From Cellulomonas sp. NS3 (GTDB taxonomy: Bacteria > Actinomycetota > Actinomycetes > Actinomycetales > Cellulomonadaceae): 64,000 nt of DNA. Below are positions 61,272 to 64,000 of this stretch, piece by piece. Position numbers and translations under genes: made by a program. Within the stretch, counting starts at the first letter, position 1. The number at the start of each line of letters is the position of its first letter. Location of the stretch: the NCBI RefSeq assembly GCF_024757985.1, contig NZ_CP103289.1, positions 3,534,001 through 3,598,000 of the forward strand, written 5' to 3'. A model generated the notes under the pieces. The model made no database searches, was not told where the DNA came from, and worked only from the letters and a program-made list of their open reading frames with translations.

Positions 61272-63926
61272 ATGGTCCGATCTGCAGGAACCGTCCCCCT
61301 CGCGGCGCCCACGGCGTCCGCCTGGCGCCGGCCCGTCCTCGTGCTCCTCCTCGTCGCGACGCTCCTGTCGTTCGCGACCCTGACCCCGCTCGTCCCGGTC
61401 GCGCACGCAGCCGGTCCGCTCATCTCGCAGGGCAAGCCCGTGACGGCGTCGTCCGTGGAGAACGCGGGCACCCCGGCCGCGAACGCCGTCGACGGCAGCA
61501 CGGACACGCGCTGGTCGAGCGCCTCCGCCGACCCGCAGTGGATCCAGGTCGACCTCGGCGGGACCTACGCGATCGACCAGGTCGTGCTCCGCTGGGAGGC
61601 CGCGTACGCGCGCTCCTACCAGGTCCAGGTCGCGTCGTCGGCGTCGGGCCCGTGGACGGACGTCCACGCGACGACCACCGGCGACGGCGGCGTCGACACC
61701 CTCGCAGTGACCGGCACGGGCCGCTACGTGCGCGTGCTCGGCACGCAGCGCGCGACGGGCTACGGCTACTCGCTGTGGGAGCTCCAGGTCTTCGGGACCG
61801 GGACGACGACGCCCACGTGCAGCACCGGCACGAACGCCGCGCTGAACAAGCCGGCCTCGGCCTCGTCGACCGAGAACGCGGGCACTCCCGCGTCCGCCGC
61901 GGTCGACGCGAGCACGACCACCCGCTGGGCGAGTGCGTCCGCGGACCCGCAGTGGATCCAGGTCGACCTCGGCAGCACGCAGAGCATCTGCCGCGTCGTG
62001 CTCAGCTGGGAGGCGGCGTACGGCCGCGCGTACCAGATCCAGACGAGCGGCTCGGCGAGCGGCCCGTGGACGACGATCTACTCGACGACGACCGGGGACG
62101 GCGGCACCGACACCCTCGCCGTCGACGGCAGCGGGCGCTACGTCCGCATGAACGGCACGGCTCGCGGCACCGGCTACGGCTACTCGCTGTGGGACTTCCA
62201 GGTCCTCACCACCACCCCGACCGGCACCACGTGCGCCGCGCAGCCCACGGTCCCGGACTTCGGCCCGAACGTCCGCATCTTCGAGGACAGCACGCCCGAC
62301 GCGACCATCCAGGCGTCGCTCAACCAGGTCTTCGAGGCGCAGAAGGACACCCAGGCCCACCAGTTCCACGACCGGCGCGACGCGCTGCTTTTCAAGCCCG
62401 GCTCGTACGACGTCTACGCGAACATCGGCTTCAACACCTCGATCCAGGGCCTCGCGCAGAACCCCGACGGCGTCACCATCAACGGTGCCGTCACGGTCGA
62501 CGCGTTCAACGCGAGCGATGCCGGCAACGCGACGCAGAACTTCTGGCGCAGCGCCGAGAACCTGACGATCAACACGAACGGCGGCCGCAACCGCTGGGGC
62601 GTCTCCCAGGCCGCGCCGTTCCGCCGCATGAACGTCCTCGGCGGCCTCGACCTGTTCCCGGCGTCGTACGGCTGGTCCTCGGGCGGCTACATCTCCGACA
62701 CCCGCGTGAGCGGCTCGGTCGAGTCGGCGTCGCAGCAGCAGTGGTTCACCATGAACAGCAACCTCGGCAGCTGGAGCGGCTCCAACTGGAACATGGTGTT
62801 CTCCGGCGTCAACGGCGCCCCGGCGACCAACTTCTCCACCTCGCCGAGCGGCGTGCACCACACGAACGTCGGCAGCACGCCGACCTCGCGCGACGTCCCG
62901 TACATCTACGTCGCGGGCAACGAGTACCGCCTGTTCCTGCCGGCGCTGCGCACCAACGCGAGCGGCGCGAGCTGGGCCGTCGGCGCTCCCACGCCCGGCT
63001 CGTCCGTGAGCTTCAGCCAGGTGTTCGTGGCCCGGCCGTCGGACAGCGCCGCGACCATCAACGCCCGCATCGCAGGCGGCTGCCACGTCGTCTTCACGCC
63101 GGGCATCTACAACCTCGACGCCCCGATCGTCGTGAACCGGGCCGACACGGTCCTGCTCGGCATGGGCTACGCCACGCTCGTCCCGCAGGGCGGCGTCACG
63201 GCCATCGCGGTCGGCGACGTCGACGGCGTCCGCGTCAAGGGCATGTTCATCGACGCCGGCACCACGAACAGCAACGCGCTCATGACGGTCGGCACCACCG
63301 CCGGGATCGGCACGAGCCGCGCCGCCAACCCCGTGACCGTCCAGGACGTGTTCTTCCGGATCGGCGGCCGCGTGGCCGGCAAGGCGACCAACTCGCTGAT
63401 CGTCAACAGCAGCAACACGATCGTCGACCACACCTGGATGTGGCGCGGGGACCACGGCAACGCGGGCACGATCGGCTGGACGATCAACACCGCCGACACC
63501 GGCCTCGTGGTCAACGGCAACGACGTGCTCGCGACCGGCCTGTTCGTCGAGCACTACCAGAAGTACGAGGTCATCTGGAACGGCCAGCGCGGCCGGGTCA
63601 TCTTCTTCCAGAACGAGAAGCCGTACGACCCGCCGAACCAGGCCGCGTGGATGAACGGCAGCCGCCAGGGCTACGCGTCCCTCAAGGTCGCGGACTCGGT
63701 CACGTCGTTCCGGGCGCAGGGCCTCGGCAGCTACGTGTTCTTCCAGGCCGACCCGTCGGTCAACCTGTTCCACACCTTCGAGGCGCCGGTGAACCCGAAC
63801 GTGCGCTTCGAGAACATGGCGGTCGTGTCGCTCGGCGGCGTGGGGAACATGTCCCATGTCATCAACGGCACGGGACCGGGGGTGAACAGCGGGACGATGA
63901 ACGCGTACCTGCTGAGCTACCCGTGA
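61272..63926 (+). CDS. Secreted protein with two discoidin (F5/8C) domains and a double beta-helix
   Basis: An 884-residue exported protein. The signal peptide runs to about residue 46 (TPLVPVAHA). Two F5/8 type C domains follow (about 50-180 and 185-320), sharing ENAGTPAxxAVDxSTxTRWxSA and GYGYSLWxxQV motifs and probably binding sugars like CBM32. Two beta-helix blocks follow: one with KPGSYDVYANIGFNTSIQGL and one with FTPGIYNLDAPIVVNRADTVLLGMG, then AQGLGSYVFFQ to the end. This tandem helix layout recalls GH55 beta-1,3-glucanases, but I see no proven catalytic residue. ATG 61272 is chosen for AGGAG upstream and the signal peptide. It likely acts on an external polysaccharide. Confidence 0.85.
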   Translation: MVRSAGTVPLAAPTASAWRRPVLVLLLVATLLSFATLTPLVPVAHAAGPLISQGKPVTASSVENAGTPAANAVDGSTDTRWSSASADPQWIQVDLGGTYAIDQVVLRWEAAYARSYQVQVASSASGPWTDVHATTTGDGGVDTLAVTGTGRYVRVLGTQRATGYGYSLWELQVFGTGTTTPTCSTGTNAALNKPASASSTENAGTPASAAVDASTTTRWASASADPQWIQVDLGSTQSICRVVLSWEAAYGRAYQIQTSGSASGPWTTIYSTTTGDGGTDTLAVDGSGRYVRMNGTARGTGYGYSLWDFQVLTTTPTGTTCAAQPTVPDFGPNVRIFEDSTPDATIQASLNQVFEAQKDTQAHQFHDRRDALLFKPGSYDVYANIGFNTSIQGLAQNPDGVTINGAVTVDAFNASDAGNATQNFWRSAENLTINTNGGRNRWGVSQAAPFRRMNVLGGLDLFPASYGWSSGGYISDTRVSGSVESASQQQWFTMNSNLGSWSGSNWNMVFSGVNGAPATNFSTSPSGVHHTNVGSTPTSRDVPYIYVAGNEYRLFLPALRTNASGASWAVGAPTPGSSVSFSQVFVARPSDSAATINARIAGGCHVVFTPGIYNLDAPIVVNRADTVLLGMGYATLVPQGGVTAIAVGDVDGVRVKGMFIDAGTTNSNALMTVGTTAGIGTSRAANPVTVQDVFFRIGGRVAGKATNSLIVNSSNTIVDHTWMWRGDHGNAGTIGWTINTADTGLVVNGNDVLATGLFVEHYQKYEVIWNGQRGRVIFFQNEKPYDPPNQAAWMNGSRQGYASLKVADSVTSFRAQGLGSYVFFQADPSVNLFHTFEAPVNPNVRFENMAVVSLGGVGNMSHVINGTGPGVNSGTMNAYLLSYP

Positions 63927-64000
63927 CGGCTACCGCCCCGGGGACTCCGCCTCTGTAGGTCCGCACACCACGCACGCCGGCCGGCCCGTCTGACGGGTCG

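Overview
The window is about 75% G+C with codons ending almost always in G or C, mostly leaderless or weakly led genes and dense 4-base ATGA/GTGA gene overlaps. With mycobacterial-type housekeeping gene order, a GH12-CBM2 cellulase and resuscitation-promoting factors, this points to a high-GC actinobacterium, most likely Cellulomonas or a close relative in the Cellulomonadaceae. No rRNA, CRISPR array, insertion sequence or prophage was seen.

Region 1 (207-3905) is mfd. Region 2 (about 4.07-29.95 kb) is an exopolysaccharide (EPS) locus of the Wzx/Wzy type: a nucleotidyltransferase, a Wzz/BY-kinase chain-length regulator, a polyprenyl-phosphate-mannose synthase with a GT-C membrane glycosyltransferase, a Wzy-like polymerase, six further glycosyltransferases and modifying enzymes (three GT2, two GT4-type, one hexapeptide acyltransferase), a Wzx-like flippase, a CDP-alcohol phosphotransferase, a priming polyprenyl glycosylphosphotransferase, a 1,392-residue secreted multidomain protein and two tandem-duplicated secreted beta-helix proteins. 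Almost every divergent or leading promoter in this locus carries an invariant TCACCCG element, which suggests one regulator for the whole system.

Region 3 (30.08-45.94 kb) is conserved housekeeping: pth, rplY, prs, glmU, tRNA-Gln, TetR, MarR, an ABC-F ATPase, ispE, rsmA, rpfB, a second Rpf-like transglycosylase, tatD and metG. In Mycobacterium tuberculosis the same genes sit together (Rv1007c-Rv1020, with a TetR gene between glmU and mfd), so the EPS locus looks like an insertion between mfd and pth.

Region 4 (46.1-55.6 kb) is accessory: a GH12-CBM2 endoglucanase, an unknown protein, a divergent SDR/TetR pair with two operators, a sugar dehydrogenase lipoprotein, an aminotransferase, a nicotinamidase coupled to a DUF402 protein, and an ABC exporter. 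Region 5 (55.7-64 kb) returns to conserved order with rsmI and the protein O-mannosyltransferase gene, whose promoter holds a CebR/CelR-type cellobiose-repressor palindrome. It is followed by a DUF4349 lipoprotein, an SBF-type transporter and a secreted discoidin plus double beta-helix protein preceded by its own inverted-repeat operator.
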